A DNA stretch of 64,000 bases, taken from Hymenopellis radicata. Lineage: Eukaryota > Basidiomycota > Agaricomycetes > Agaricales > Physalacriaceae. Location of the stretch: assembly GCA_015501595.1 (NCBI GenBank), contig JADNRX010000023.1, forward strand, positions 186,001 to 250,000, in the 5' to 3' direction. Positions within the stretch are counted from its first letter, which is position 1; each line of letters begins with the position of its first letter. The translations under genes and the position numbers were made by a program. Below, piece after piece: positions 1 to 11,607 of this stretch. The notes beneath the pieces were generated by a model. It was given only the letters and a program-made list of their open reading frames with translations. It ran no database searches and was not told the DNA's origin.

Positions 1-111
1 GTAGCTCGACTATCATAGTCTGAACCTTAGGCGGAGCGCACTCTGGTAATCATAGATCTGGTAGAAGCTAGACACAGTCTAAACTCCGGGCCCTATTCCT
101 CATCCACGATT

Positions 112-1368
112 TTACGAGGAGGCGTCCAAAAGACGTGCAGTAACATCCTTTTCGGTCGGTATGCTCTCCATAGCACCGCGTCTTTCAACGCACATTCCGG
201 CCGCCTATAACATATTTCATTAGGGCCTCGAAAGTGAAAGACACATCAATTACCTGGACGCAGCGGCGGAGGACCTGGATGAGAGATTCGGAAGTGAGAG
301 GACCCGCTAATTTCATCAGACCCGCAACGAGGTATCCTGTGAAACAATCGCCGGCTCCAGTCGTGTCGCGAACAGATCCTTCCAGTTTGGCGGCGGGCAA
401 GTAGAGGGGTCGGCCTTGGAAAGAGGGGACATATGCGAGTACACCGGCACCTCCCAAGGTACAGACAATGTTGGTTGTGGGGATACATTGGGATAGGCGG
501 ATGAGGACCGCATAGGCCGACATGGATGCATAAGGGGCATCCTGGGGCGCAGATGGGATTGACTGGTTGGACGCTGGTGTCAAAACCTTGTTGAGATCGG
601 AGGCTTCCCCTTCGTTGACGATTAACCATGTCAGCTTCTCCCAAGGGAAATTCTGCAGCTGTTCATCTGAGGGCATTGGTGATGGATTGAAGATGGTGGA
701 TAACGGCGCGGAAAGAGAAGGATCGTTGGCGATTTGGAGTTGGGCCATCGTTTCTGACCAAGGAATCTCGTTCTGCAGAAGAACATGAGTCGTTTGAGCG
801 TGTCTTGGAAGAGGATTTTTTTCATGGATAAGCGAGTAATTGGCACCCTTGTATAGGACTACACATATTTCAGCGAAGGAATCAACATAAGGGAATAATC
901 ACTCAACTGATACTATTCTCACCAACATCTGTTAGTTGGATAATCGCGCGTCCAGTCGAATCCTGGACAAAGGTTATACATGAAGCCCTGAGTAGTGGGA
1001 AGAGCCCTACCTCTACTACTGGAACACCAGAAACGTTTACGCCGGCCTCTTCGAGCTGGGATCTAACCCAAAGGCCATCATTCCCAATAGCGCCAACGAG
1101 GTCTACATTGCATCCAGCGCGTGCGACAGCGACCGCTTGATTGGCGCCTTTGCCGCCGGCACGTTTTTCTAGGTTGTCAGAGGAGATGGTCTCTCCAGGA
1201 CGAACGATATCCTTGACTGGAATAGGACGTCAGATGACAACAGATTGAAGATTTCGGTACGAACCATGGAAGAACTCGTCGATGTCTATAGATAGATTGA
1301 ATCAGGACGAACGAACTGAAAGGGCCAAACTCACTTATAGAACCACGAACGAGACAGTGAGCTGACAT
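112..1368 (-). CDS. Ribokinase (PfkB family)
   Basis: ATP-dependent phosphorylation of D-ribose to ribose-5-phosphate in the cytosol. Read as six exons. The first two give the family opening GSINIDEFFHV. The third gives the sugar-binding GGKGANQAVAVARAG block, and the fifth gives the anion-hole and catalytic-base motif DTTGAGDCFTGYL. The last exon follows an intron after LRRCVQ and reads AAGMCVERRGAMESIP, ending at the stop at 112-114. Start at 1368 is chosen because it splices in frame into the conserved N-terminus. One intron has an unusual GTTCGT donor. No frameshift is needed. Upstream it is divergent from the mS23 gene. Family membership is clear; sugar specificity is inferred from the overall ribokinase pattern. 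Confidence 0.9.
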
Positions 1369-1770
1369 GGTTCACGATAGAGTCGAGATCAAGTAGTGTT
1401 TTTCAGATAGAGCCGCTCGCTAGAAATGATTTTCCGATGATCGAGCTTGACCAACTTGAAAGCATTCCATGCTCACCACAACCGTTTGCTTGCCGCGATA
1501 GCATTTTAGAAGAATAACACCAGCCTTGCAATGGCTGGAAACGTACATGCTGGGAGATGTGGTTTAATCGTCCAGGCGTCAACCAAAGTGGTTTTAAGGT
1601 CAATAATTATTAGCGCTGCACGCCGTCAATACCATACAGGAATCAAACCAGGGCCAGATAAGTACAGCGGTGAATGGTGATGGCAAGAGGAGCGGGTATG
1701 TTTGGCGATCAGACCACAGCCAAATACTGAACTTGCCTCTTAACCGCGTCGACGCGAAAAATTTGGCGCG
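1369..1770. promoter_or_regulatory. Divergent intergenic region, ribokinase / mS23
   Basis: About 400 bp between two divergently transcribed starts, so it must hold both promoters. The short open frames in it resemble nothing known. I see no convincing TATA box or repeat. Confidence 0.4.
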
Positions 1771-2778
1771 ATGGGACGTCGAATACCGACGCAGGTGCAC
1801 CACCAAGCCGGTCGTCTCGTCCGCGCCGGGCTGCTCGACCAGCCCACCTGGCTAAATGCCGTCCTCATGAACCCTCCCATTCCATTGCCCCCAAAAGCCC
1901 CGCCTGCCCGATCAGCATACGACCAGTCGGCCGCGACCGCGCATGAAGAGGCTGCTTCTCAGAAATTGAAAGCGCCCAAGAATGCCCCATCAAAGGTATC
2001 CTATTTGGAGGACCAAGTCCGTCGCCAGTTCTTCAAGGACCATCCATTCGAGGCCTTCCGGCCCGTCACGCTGACGGAAAATGCAAAGTGGAGGATGAGC
2101 ATCCAATAGTGGGCAAGGCATGGACACGGCTCAGACAACACGGACGAAATCCGTTTCCCGAAGAGTAGGTGTTTTCCTACCCCAAGCCAGCCTTATTCAC
2201 GCGTTTTGCTAGTGCCATTCGTTTCGCAGTGAACCTGCACGAATACCACGATATCCCCTCACATTTGCATACACTCGCGCCGTTTCCCAGTTCCGTTCCC
2301 TCCGCTCCGAGCATTTCATCGCTTGCCGCTTCGCCGCCCTCGAAAAGGAAACGCTAAGCTCGGCATATCCTACTTCGGAAATAAAGCTCGGATACGGCAA
2401 GGACTTGAAGCAGCTGGAAACATGGGATAGGAAGAAAATTGAGGATGCCAGCGAGCATGCTGCTCGGAAGAGATGGAGGGCTATCATCGCCAATTACGCG
2501 GATAGTGCGACGGGTTGGAGCAGAGGAGAGGGATACACCGAAAAGTGGAAGCAGGGCAACCAGCCGGCATACAACCCAAGGTTGTTGAGGTTGAATACCC
2601 ACCGGGAGAGGCTCCTGGGGTAAGAATGGAGTCGAAACCTGATGCCCCAAACCAGCAGTTTCATGCTCGTCTTCCTTCAGAGTCCCCAACTTCGACTGTT
2701 CAGCCCCGGACTTTTCAGCCCGCGACAACGTCACGACAGTTGAGTTTGAACCCAGACATCGTGTATAGACGAGACTAG
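1771..2778 (+). CDS. Mitochondrial small-subunit ribosomal protein mS23 (Rsm25), with apparent frameshifts
   Basis: Component of the mitochondrial 37S ribosomal subunit. The N-terminus MGRRIPTQVHHQAGRLVRAG and the PPIPLPPKAPPARSAYDQ segment match the family. So do AWTRLRQHGRNPFPED (across the intron at 2165-2212) and the FRSLRSEHFIA block. The conserved order is spread over different frames. One base appears to be missing at the A run 2085-2087, one at the C run 2255-2258, and possibly one at 2575-2577, after which the frame runs to the stop at 2778. Without the third shift the frame stops at 2623. Each fix restores family sequence, so I read these as base errors rather than a dead gene. It converges on Rpn5 with only 27 bp between stops. 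Confidence 0.82.
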
Positions 2779-2805
2779 ACACACAATATTCATTCATATT
2801 ACAAT

Positions 2806-4564
2806 TTATGACTTGACAACACGAGATTGAGCGGCCTGTGCAGCGTTCATACCCATCCATGCCTTCTCCACTAATCCAAGCAGCTTCTGCATATCGGAAC
2901 TCCAGTCGTTCATGACATCCTCCGGACTCTTCTGTTGCTTAAAGTTGATTATCCCTGCTGGCCGGTCGATACGCGCCCATATTGACCTGAGACCACAAGA
3001 CGCGCTAGAGTCTCTTCCGTCTGTTTAGGAGTTAGATCAAGAAGCGACGTAAGTCGAGTTAATGTTATGCGGGTGTAATACTCGGATACGACGCGAATGT
3101 TCTATACATGCGTAAGTATGATACCGTGAAACAAAGACCTCACTTACATGCTCAATGACACGCGTATGGAGATCTTCCCAACGCTTCTCAGACGAAAATA
3201 CGGGGGTTTTCTTCAAGAATTCGCCGTATATTTGCTGAATACCCGGCCATCGCATCAATTCTCGTGTTGTGAAGCATTTCACGAGGTTGCTGGGCCTCTG
3301 TGAACATAGGTCCAGCAATTAGACGAGAAACTCACTAATGGAGTTCCAATTTCACCAACGCTGGGTCGATGAATAGGCGATGCATCATATCCGACTGCTC
3401 GTTATTATGAGGAGCGAGGACAACATAATAAACGATATGTTCAAGGGTCTGAGGACACGTTAGGCAAATGAACGTAAAACATAGTCAGAGACGTACAGTT
3501 TTACCCTTGCCGTTCACGGCCTCCTTGATAGATGGCGTTTCCCAGACTTTGTAGTAGTAATTAGCGACATCGAGGTATGCGGTTTGATGAAGTGCGTGTT
3601 GTATCATTAGGTCGTAATATTTCAGTTTCAAGTCCTGCATCAAAGTCATCGGCATGAGTGCTTCAATCTGAACGTGAGATTCACCTCGTTATCCTTTTCT
3701 TTCAAAAAGGCTTCGTTGACCTTCCGTCCCCCTACACGGACTTTGACCCATTCAGCCTCGCCACCAGCCATCGCCTCCTTGCCACTCTTCGTCACCTCTT
3801 CGTCCTTCTGCCGAGCAACAGCGATGAGTAACCTCATTTGTTCAAGGATGAATTCCGTCTTCTCGCGTCGCTCCATAGAAGAATAAGTCTCGACCTGCAG
3901 GTCAGACAGTAACTCCGACGCCGTCTCTAACGATTTCTTGCCTTCCTCAGGCGTCTTGGATGAAGTACTAAGCTTTTCATGGTAATGTGCGAGGAGTAGA
4001 GTAACTCGGGCGCGGGGTGTCTCTAGGAAGATCTGTCCCAGACAATGAGATTACACAACACTGAGGTGTAGATGAAATGTACCTTGCCCTCAGTCACTAC
4101 CCGCAAGGTTTCAACCAATTCCAGCCACTTCTCGACGCCATGTTTCTTTTTAACGTCTTCCAAGTAGGACATGACGAGCTCGACCATAGCTTGTACGGCA
4201 CCCTTGAGTTGGCCATGCTTTTTGGAAAGTAATAAGACGCTCGCGTTCAGTTGAGTAAAGTCTTTGGCTTGATAACAATGTTCTGTAACGGCTTTCACCA
4301 GTCGCGTCGTTGAAGCAAGATCGGCGGCCTGTGCTAGATCAGCGACCTTCAATGCGAATAATCCATAGAGCGCACATTTCGGGTTTGTTTCTCGAGCACG
4401 AAGAGTTTGTCGAGGGCGGATTGAAGTTGGCCAGTCTGTCACTCGTCATTTGCGGTCGCTGTTGAGAACGATGTCGAGCGCACCTTGGCTATCTTTTCGA
4501 CCTCTGGTAGAAGACTGTCGACTTCAGACGTAAAGTCCTTTTCCTGTTTCTTGTTGTCGGCCAT
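2806..4564 (-). CDS. RPN5: 26S proteasome lid subunit Rpn5 (PSMD12)
   Basis: Non-ATPase lid subunit of the 26S proteasome regulatory particle, which scaffolds the lid and its Rpn11 deubiquitinase. The start at 4564 gives MADNKKQEKDFTSEVDSLLPE. Next come a helical region with DLASTTRLVKAV, LLSKKHGQLKGAVQAMVE and EKREKTEFILEQMRLL-type sequence (the last in slightly variant form), and then WVKVRVGGRKVNEAFLKEK. The C-terminal part (WEDLHTRVIEHNI, TRLTSLLDLTPKQTEETLARLV, IWARIDRPAGIINF) is a PCI winged-helix domain. It ends SRVVKS at 2806. Several short introns are present and all exons join in frame. Confidence is high. Confidence 0.95.
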
Positions 4565-4813
4565 GATGTACGCAGTCGACGAGCTCTGGTCCCAATTACG
4601 CGTCGCGATCTTGCTTGGCCTTGTTACTTTCGCAAGGTCTTGGACCCACGACGCAACCCTAACCTTACCACAGTATTAACTTATAGATCGTTAAAAGGCA
4701 ATTTAACTAACCTCTGGTCCTAGATCTTGCTCTACGACCTCCAGTGGCTCAGGGTTCACTTCAGCGCAGGCATAGGCATAATCATAATTGTCCTAAACAA
4801 CATAATGTGCATA

Positions 4814-7300
4814 CTAGATAAGTATTCTGACGACCCGAAACGAAATCATGCACGGACTGGGATGGTGTCCAACGCAAATGTCCACCGACGCCGTCCCATT
4901 CTCACTCTTGCTCGGAGCAGGCTCATTCTTGCGACGGCTTACTTTGTCCACCATTGTATGGAAGACCTTGAATGGCAGAGTGATCGGGAAGAACAGAGCC
5001 AACCTCCAGAGAAGCGCGACCAGATGGAGAATAGACGGGCCTCTTGGCAGACGGGAGCGCATCGCGAAGCTCGGGCGGGAGGACTCGATGAGCGCCTCGA
5101 CCGACTTTGATACCGAGACCTGTGTGGCGTCCACCTCTTGGGCTGTGGTCGGGCGGACCGCGCTGACCGACTCGTCGATAACCTCTGGGCACGCGTCTAT
5201 CTCCATCTCGGCGGTCGACGGGGTCGCGTCAACAGAGACGGAAGACGAGTGCGGGACGGCATCGACCATACAGTCCACCAGGGACGGCACGAACTGCACC
5301 GCCATCTCTGCCATCTCCGGCACGACCTGGACACCAAACTCCTCAGTCCACACCGTCGCATCCACCGACTCGTCCGAGTATTCGACGCCATGCACGCTCA
5401 CTTCCTCCACGAGCTGGGCAGCCCACCTGCGTTCGGATAGACGCACATTCTGCAGATGCGGCAGCGCGTCCGCAACTTCTTCCCACTCCTTTGCATGCGC
5501 CTCGATGTAACCCGGTCTGGTCTTCTCGTGGAACCACTTCAGGGTCTCCAAATGAGGGGCAAGGTGACTGAGCAGGATGGTAACGTGGAGACTGTCGCGG
5601 ACCCACGAGTGGCCAACGTGTAGGCGAAGAAGGGACCTCGACGATGCGGTGCGCGAGCCAAGGGTAGCTGCGCTGCCCCCCTTTGCATTCACGACAGCAG
5701 CGAGGGTGTGCAGGCGCGGGCAGTTGCTGATGAGAGGAACAAGGTCCTCAAGAGTGATTTTGGGAGGTCCTGACGCGACTGGGAAGCGCGCCAGAGGACA
5801 GAGTTTGATGTCCTGCACAACGGGGCAGATCTTGGCAAGATGCTCGATATCGGCTTTGGTGAAGAGGTATGACTCGGGGAGGTCAATCTCGAGCCTGACG
5901 AGGGATGGCAGAGCGGAGAAATGCTCCAGCGTCAGCCGCTTGGACGGCACGTCTCTCCGGCGGACCTCACCAAATCGGTGTATCTCGACGTCGCCGTAGC
6001 AGAGATGCGCAACGACTGAAGGGACTCTCCAAACCTCTCCGACAGAAGAGCGGTCATGTCCTGCCAGTCGGCGGCGTCTGGGGGGTCTTCGATGACGAGG
6101 TCCACCTGAACGAGGTCGCTCGTCAGATGCTTGACAAAGACCGCCATGTTTGACACGTCCCCCGTCAAATGCAACTGTCGCAAACTCGAGAAGGAGCCTT
6201 TCGAGCGAAGGTCCCCAGTTAGCCGAAGCGCAGACTTGCGGATGTCCGAAAAGTCAAGTTCCTCCCCCGAAAATACGCCACTGTCCGTCGTCATCACAGA
6301 GCTCGGAGTCGAATCGCCGGAGCGGGGCCGCAACTCGTCGAAGAATCCCTCCACCGCCACTACGCCCCGACCCGTCAAGTCAAGCTGGAGCACCTTGAGG
6401 TCCTCGAGCGACGCAATCCATCTTCCGACTCCTGGAGCCAAGGCTCCGGGTGCGACGAGGGCTACCTTTTGCAAACCCTTCTGCGGCAAAAGGAGCTCGG
6501 TGAATGTATCAGGGAGAGGAGTTGGGGATGCGAAAGAGAACTCTTTGAGCTTCGTAGTACGGCTCGACATGTCGGCAAGGAAGTTAGAGAGCCGTGGCAT
6601 TTTTGTGCCAATATCCAAGGTCAACCCTTCCAGCTGCGGGTTCAGGAATAAGAAGCAACGCTCTAGTCCTGCCGTGGTCTCTGCTTTCCAGACAAGCTGG
6701 CGAAGGTTGGGAAGGATGTATGGTTTAGGACGATGTTCATCGAATATGGGGAAGATGGAGGGGGCGACATTGTTCTGCGCCTCGTTGTATGAGAGCTTGC
6801 GTACACGTTCTCCGTACTTGACAATCTTCTTCCAATCGTCCTCTGCTGGGGTTCGAGCCTATCGACAATAGTGAGAACAAATACAGAACACGACGTCAGG
6901 ACACTCACCAAGCCCAACCCAGGTCTACGAGTCTTCTTCATTAAAGAGTTGGGAATAAACCAATAATAGGTACGAGCGAGTCCAGCTCCCTCCAGAGAAT
7001 ATTCAACACTGGTTCGGCAAACGCTCTGCAAGTCCTAGCGAGTCGCGACAGAGAGCGCCGGCCGCCAGGGCTATCCAGAATAGCTTCTAGAAGCCGCTGT
7101 GTGGCTTCGGGGTCGCGGAGAATGACAGGGAACATGGTCTGTTCGTAAACGGCGTACGACTGATAGGAAGAGGTTCGTTTCCGTCTGCTCTTTCCCTTCA
7201 GTGAGGTATAGCTGCTTGATATACTGCGAATGCTTTCGCGCAGACTCGAGCGGCGACGCAGAGAGCCAAAGACGTCGGAGAGCACAGAACCAGAAGGCAT
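4814..7300 (-). CDS. F-box-like / leucine-rich-repeat-like protein with C-terminal hydrophobic segment
   Basis: Probable substrate-recognition type protein; no specific orthologue recognised. The start at 7300 (MPSGSVLSDVF) is followed by a basic Ser-rich stretch. An F-box-like segment comes next (SRLARTCRAFAEPVLNILWREL), then a long leucine-rich region with repeats such as LEDLKVLQLDLTG, FSSLRQLHLTGDV, ALPSLVRLEIDLP and PHLETLKWFHEK. The tail is acidic and Val/Glu-rich and contains a hydrophobic run (LHLVALLWRLALFFPITLPF). The frame changes at about 5940. Adding one base to the CC at 5942-5943 (plus-strand GG) joins both halves; a 32-bp GT-AG intron would do so too but is too short to be likely. 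The C-terminal hydrophobic run could be a membrane anchor (inference). Confidence 0.6.
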
Positions 7301-7741
7301 GATTCCTGTTTCGTGACGTGAAATACTTAAAGTGAGCTCGGGCACGCGCAACACACACTGTCGGAGAGGTTCTACACGCGTACCGCAGGTATGCAGATGA
7401 CGAGTCGATCGATGAGTAGATGAGTGTGGCCTCAACGATGCCGGGAGACGCTGGGTTATATTAATCACGAGGATGAAGGATGCAGGATGTCTGTCAATGC
7501 GGAGGGTTTGAGCTATCTCCAGATTAATGCTTCATCGCCTCAACGTAACAAGCCGAGCCGGATAACGCCTAGAATAGGATGTGGTCGAGGCTATCGAGCA
7601 ACATAGAGACAGGGAATCAAAGGCGTGTCGTACTCCGCGTACAACGTTCAGAACCCTGAACATGTGTATTGCACAACGTGTACGAGGAAGCATCTAATAC
7701 AATACAATCAAAACTCGACGACAGACGCGACATGCTTACAG
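7301..7741. other. Intergenic region
   Basis: Holds the promoter and 5' leader of the F-box-like gene and the 3' end of the SLD2-like gene. No further gene or repeat seen. Confidence 0.4.
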
Positions 7742-9327
7742 TTACAGCTCTCCGGCTTGCCAAGGTATAGGTTCACCCTCCCAATCCTCCTCATCACTCA
7801 TTTGTTCGCTCTCGTCCTCTCCAACGTCCCAGATCTCACCACCCTTTGATGCATCATAATGCTCCGTCCGCCTTCCGTACAACAGACCATCAAGCATCCT
7901 TCCCTCATGTACCCGGGCCTTGGAATCGTTAGGCGAAAACGCCAAAACCTGTCGAAGTTTATCAGGTAGATCGACTTCGAAGCGATCCGACTCTATAGGC
8001 CCGAGGATGTCGTCCTGTGTTCGTTTCGAATGTGGGAGCAACATGTCATCTCCGTCTGAGCTGTGTTCCGCATGGGGAGAGCGTGTTCTAGTGTGTACAA
8101 TAACTTGGATATCATTAACTTGGTCGTCGTCGTCGTCTTCGTTATCCGAATCTGGTATGAAGAGCTTTGCCTTCTTCCTGTCATTTGTAGCACCTTTTCC
8201 CTTCCCTTTGTGCGGTCCTACAGGCCGTTTCAAGGTATCAGGCGGCGGAGGCGAGGGTGGAACGAGGACAGGAACACTCGTCCTCGGACCTTCCTCGGAC
8301 GGTTCCTCGTCAGACAAGGATAGTGCGCGTTTTCGAGACGTCTGGGGTGCGGTGACCTCTCTGTATGTGTTCTCTTGTCTAGACCCACTCCGCGGCTGGC
8401 GAGTCTGGGAAGCGGCGGGAAAGATGTTTGAAAACAGCCTTTCGCTCTTTACACGAGGTGGTCCTTTACTGGACCGTCTGCCGTCTTCATGCTCGGTATC
8501 TTTCGAATTTGAACGGAGGCGATCGGAGGACGGAGCAGGAGGAGGGAATAAGGGTTTTGATGTGGCTTTAGCAGTTGTAGCGTCGCTGAACAGCAACTTG
8601 AATGAACCGCCTTTGACTGGAGAGTCATCGACGAATGAAGAATTCCCGGCGTCGGTAAAAACGTCGTCCTCATCGTCATCGACCATCGTGTTATCATCCG
8701 TGGAAAATGAAGGAGGAGGCTCATCTGATACTAGCCGCTGTCGTTTCTGTTTTACGGGCGACGGTGATACGGCTTCACCGCGTAAGCGTTTGCGCGCTCG
8801 TGAGACTGCGCTGGGCACGTTGACTACAGAGGTGCCAGAGAATAGCGTCTGTGCAATTCCCTTGGCATTTGGAAGCGGGGATGGAGGCTGCGGGGAGAGC
8901 TCGGGGGTGAATGAACGCGTCTTTGTTCTAGGCCTAGACGGCGTTGCGAAAGGGTTCGGAAACGGCTTCCTAGTCGCGGTAGGTGACGTTTGGTGTATTG
9001 TCCTGTTCTTCTGGGGTGAAAACGGATTGAAAGATGTCAATGGGGCTGTTGTTTCTGCTTCACGGGCCTTGGGCAGTAATCGAGAACTCGGCGTCGCTGG
9101 TGCTTTAGACGACGACGCTGCCGCCTCCTTGTTCAGCTTTTTGTAGAGCTTATATTTCGCAGCTAGAGACGCCATTAGCACCGTTCAAACGCGTAAAAAA
9201 GGCAGATTGGGGCACCAATGGGAGCGTTGTCTTTGATGTCCTGGACTTGGGGGTCTTTACCATTGATCTCTCTGAATTCGCGCTCCCATCTCTTGATCTC
9301 TGCCTTAACAGAGGCGACATCGGCCAT
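7742..9327 (-). CDS. SLD2: DNA replication initiation factor Sld2 (Drc1 / RecQL4 N-terminal-like)
   Basis: Sld2 is phosphorylated by S-phase CDK and then binds Dpb11 to start replication (known for the family). The start at 9327 and a 53-bp intron (9163-9215) together produce the diagnostic N-terminus: an IKRWEREFREINGKDP helix and then IAAKYKLYKKLNK. The ORF opening alone at 9181 lacks the first helix. The remaining ~470 residues are low-complexity and disordered. They are rich in S/T-P sites (for example TPSSRL, SFTPELSP, AVSPSPVK), basic RKRLRG-type clusters and a run of five Asp. The C-terminus (IWDVGEDESEQMSDEEDWEGE) is acidic, and its W-containing tail is common in fungal Sld2. It is divergent from the KEN-box gene starting at 9444. 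Confidence 0.78.
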
Positions 9328-9443
9328 TGCGACGGTATGAGGCTGACAATGGCAGGACAGGACCAGGACAGGGCAAGTGGTAAACGATCACGCGACAGCC
9401 AAACAAATAAAGACTCAGAGTTTGTACCTTTCCTCTGACCACC
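9328..9443. promoter_or_regulatory. Short bidirectional promoter with ACGCGA element
   Basis: Only 116 bp separate the divergent starts of the SLD2-like gene and the KEN-box gene. An ACGCGA hexamer at 9390-9395 resembles the MBF (MCB) core ACGCG used for G1/S genes in fungi. A single such hexamer could be chance. Confidence 0.35.
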
Positions 9444-11416
9444 ATGAACCGCCCTCGCGAAAGCATCCTCTCGCTGTTTGACCCTCTTCACGACGGCGCC
9501 ATATCCGACGATGGAGAGGCCTCCGATGACTACGACTCGGACAAGGAAAATAGTGCACCTCCAGCAGCAGATATGACCATGGGTACCTTCTTCAAATCCT
9601 TCAAACCGACAGCCACCTCCCAACCTGTAGTACTCAGGAAGCGCCTTGTTGATGTAGGAGATGTCACGGTTGACGAGAGCTACCTAGCGAGCGTGTCGGA
9701 GGATGATGAAGATGAGGACGAGTTTGACGACGAAAACAACTTTCTCCCCGTTGAGCAGACACCAAGGCCTGCTATTATTCACGGAACCCTCCGTCCGTCT
9801 CCCCGCACTCCGTTCATGGAGCTCCAGTCAGAGCACGAAGCGACACCAGTCGCAGCGAAAAGGATGCTCAAGCGACAGCTTTTCCCCCAACGCAAAGGCC
9901 TTACCGTGGCCCCAACCAAGCCTGACGGCCCTTTGTCGTCTGTTGTCGACTTCATAAACGCGGAGGGCGTTTCGTTCTCAGACTCAAAACTCCCTAAATC
10001 CCCCGTTCCGGCAATTACAATTTCATCGCCTGATGCGACCCCCACCACAGCCGAATTCCCCCATTCCTCAGAAACCCTTCCCGATGATGATGGTGATGAT
10101 CTTGAGTCTCCAACTCCCCGCGCCCCCAAGGCTCCTGGATCTCTTACCGACCGCTTGTCTCTGGACCTGCAGGCGTCCTTCCAATTACATTTCGATTCTC
10201 CGGAAGCCAGTTTCGACCTGTTGAATGACAAGATATCCTTTTTCGGTCACACTTCTAGAGACTTTGGTTCCACGTCTGGGGATGAGGAGGAACTAGACTT
10301 GTACAACCGTAACTCGGGCAGTGATGGTGAGCATTTCCGCCATCACCTCTATTTTTCTCATACTCTACGCAGGCGAAAAAACGCCACCCGCCAGGACTGG
10401 TAAGTACTGTTGTACTTCACGTTTCCCGGTACTGACTGGCCTGTAGTCTGCTCAGATATCCCGGAATGTAAACTATCTGCCGAAAGAAACACGGTTCTTC
10501 CTACTGAACGTCTGTTTGATCTCCTCAGTCACAAAATCATCGTCTCATGTATCCACAGGTCATTCATCCCCATTAACGACGCGTCCTGTCTCTGCCCTCT
10601 CTATGGACCTTCCCGAGGAACCGAAAGGGCCGTCGCCTGTCAATGAGCCTCTAGTGGAGCAGAGACAGCCCGCCGCCTTGTTCGATGAACCACAAACTGA
10701 TGAAGAAGAGGCCCCAATCCCTATCGGACGCAGGGATCCTTTGACTACCCCTGTTGCTCCGAAGAGTAACCAATTCCCAGCACCACCTCCAGTACAGGCT
10801 TTGCGTATCATCAAGCGACCAAAGCCTGCGCTCTCGGCTGCAGCTGAACGTCGTATGTCCTCTCGACCCGTACAGCGGACCGACGAGAAGGAGAAACGAC
10901 CGTACAGCGCCCGACGAGAAGGAGAAACTCGTTGTAAAGAGACCTGTCCGTCCAAGCACATCAGCCAATGAGCCTCATACAGCTCTCAAACCCGCAGTAC
11001 AGTCGAAACCTAGCGTTCCCGTAGCCGTGATGTCGGATGGCCCCAGACGGATGCCAGTTACGGTGGTAGAATCTTCTGATTCTTCTGCTAGTAAAATCGT
11101 AGCCCCAACGAAGACTTTGGCGGGGGGTGGACCGAGGCGCTTCGTCGTAGCGGAAGTTAACGCCCAGATGCGCACGCAGAAGGTTACTCTTGAATCCGTT
11201 CGTGACGCCATCAATGCCATTGGAAAAACCGCATCCAAGGCGAAACCGGCACGACAAGTCTCTTCTGCTGTCCCAGTCAAGGAGAGCGGCCGGTCGACTT
11301 CGACGGTTCCTCGCCCCGTTTCTAGCATGTCGCGTCTTCCTGCGCCGACTTTCGGACTTAACAAGGCGGGAAGGGGAGCTAAACCTGCGCCGGGCATCAC
11401 GCGTCGCTGCGTTTGA
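9444..11416 (+). CDS. Disordered acidic/basic protein with KEN box, function unknown
   Basis: No family recognised. At least five exons splice in frame. Introns run from 10326 to 10371, then from the GTAAGT donor at about 10400, then one ending just before the TCACAAAATC exon, and finally 10853-10907. The protein is almost wholly disordered: an acidic N-terminus with DSDKENSAPP, a highly acidic EDDEDEDEFDDE run, Pro/Ser-rich middle, and a basic C-terminus ending RRCV. The KEN sequence at about residue 34 and several RxxL sequences (RKRL, RLSL) look like APC/C degrons. With the shared promoter with SLD2 this suggests a cell-cycle-regulated protein, for example securin-like (inference only). 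The last intron carries a duplicated 3' splice site. Confidence 0.7.
10868..10929 (+). repeat. Imperfect tandem duplication of about 31 bp across a 3' splice site
   Basis: Two adjacent copies of CCGTACAGCG..CCGACGAGAAGG-type sequence start at 10868 and 10900. Each contains a potential CAG acceptor (ending 10875 and 10907). Only the second acceptor gives a normal 55-bp intron and keeps the frame (PPDEKEKLVV). The first gives a 23-bp intron and a quick stop. Confidence 0.8.
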
Positions 11417-11607
11417 AAAAGCATCATGCTTTTTTTTCTTGTGATACCTATGATCCTTTGCATTTCCTCCGCATTTACTTCTCTCAAACTTTCATCACTC
11501 AAACTTCATCACTGCATATACTTATACTTACAATCTGGATATTTATTTTCAGCTCCAAAGGTCCACAATACACAATATGAATGATATTAATATGTCATTA
11601 TCAGCAG

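Noticed and set aside
1771..2778. mS23 as a pseudogene
   Set aside because: Frame breaks all lie at short homopolymers and the rest of the protein is well conserved, as in several other essential genes here.
4848..5510. 220-codon plus-strand open frame
   Set aside because: Antisense to the LRR-rich F-box-like gene, with Thr/Ser-rich composition typical of a shadow frame.
5936..5968. 32-bp GT-AG intron in the F-box-like gene
   Set aside because: Would restore the frame but is shorter than any confirmed intron here; a one-base loss in a CC run is as consistent and fits the window-wide pattern.
7920..9146. 408-codon plus-strand open frame
   Set aside because: Antisense to the SLD2-like gene. 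Its Ser/Gly/Val-rich composition is the complement of the Sld2 low-complexity region and matches no family.
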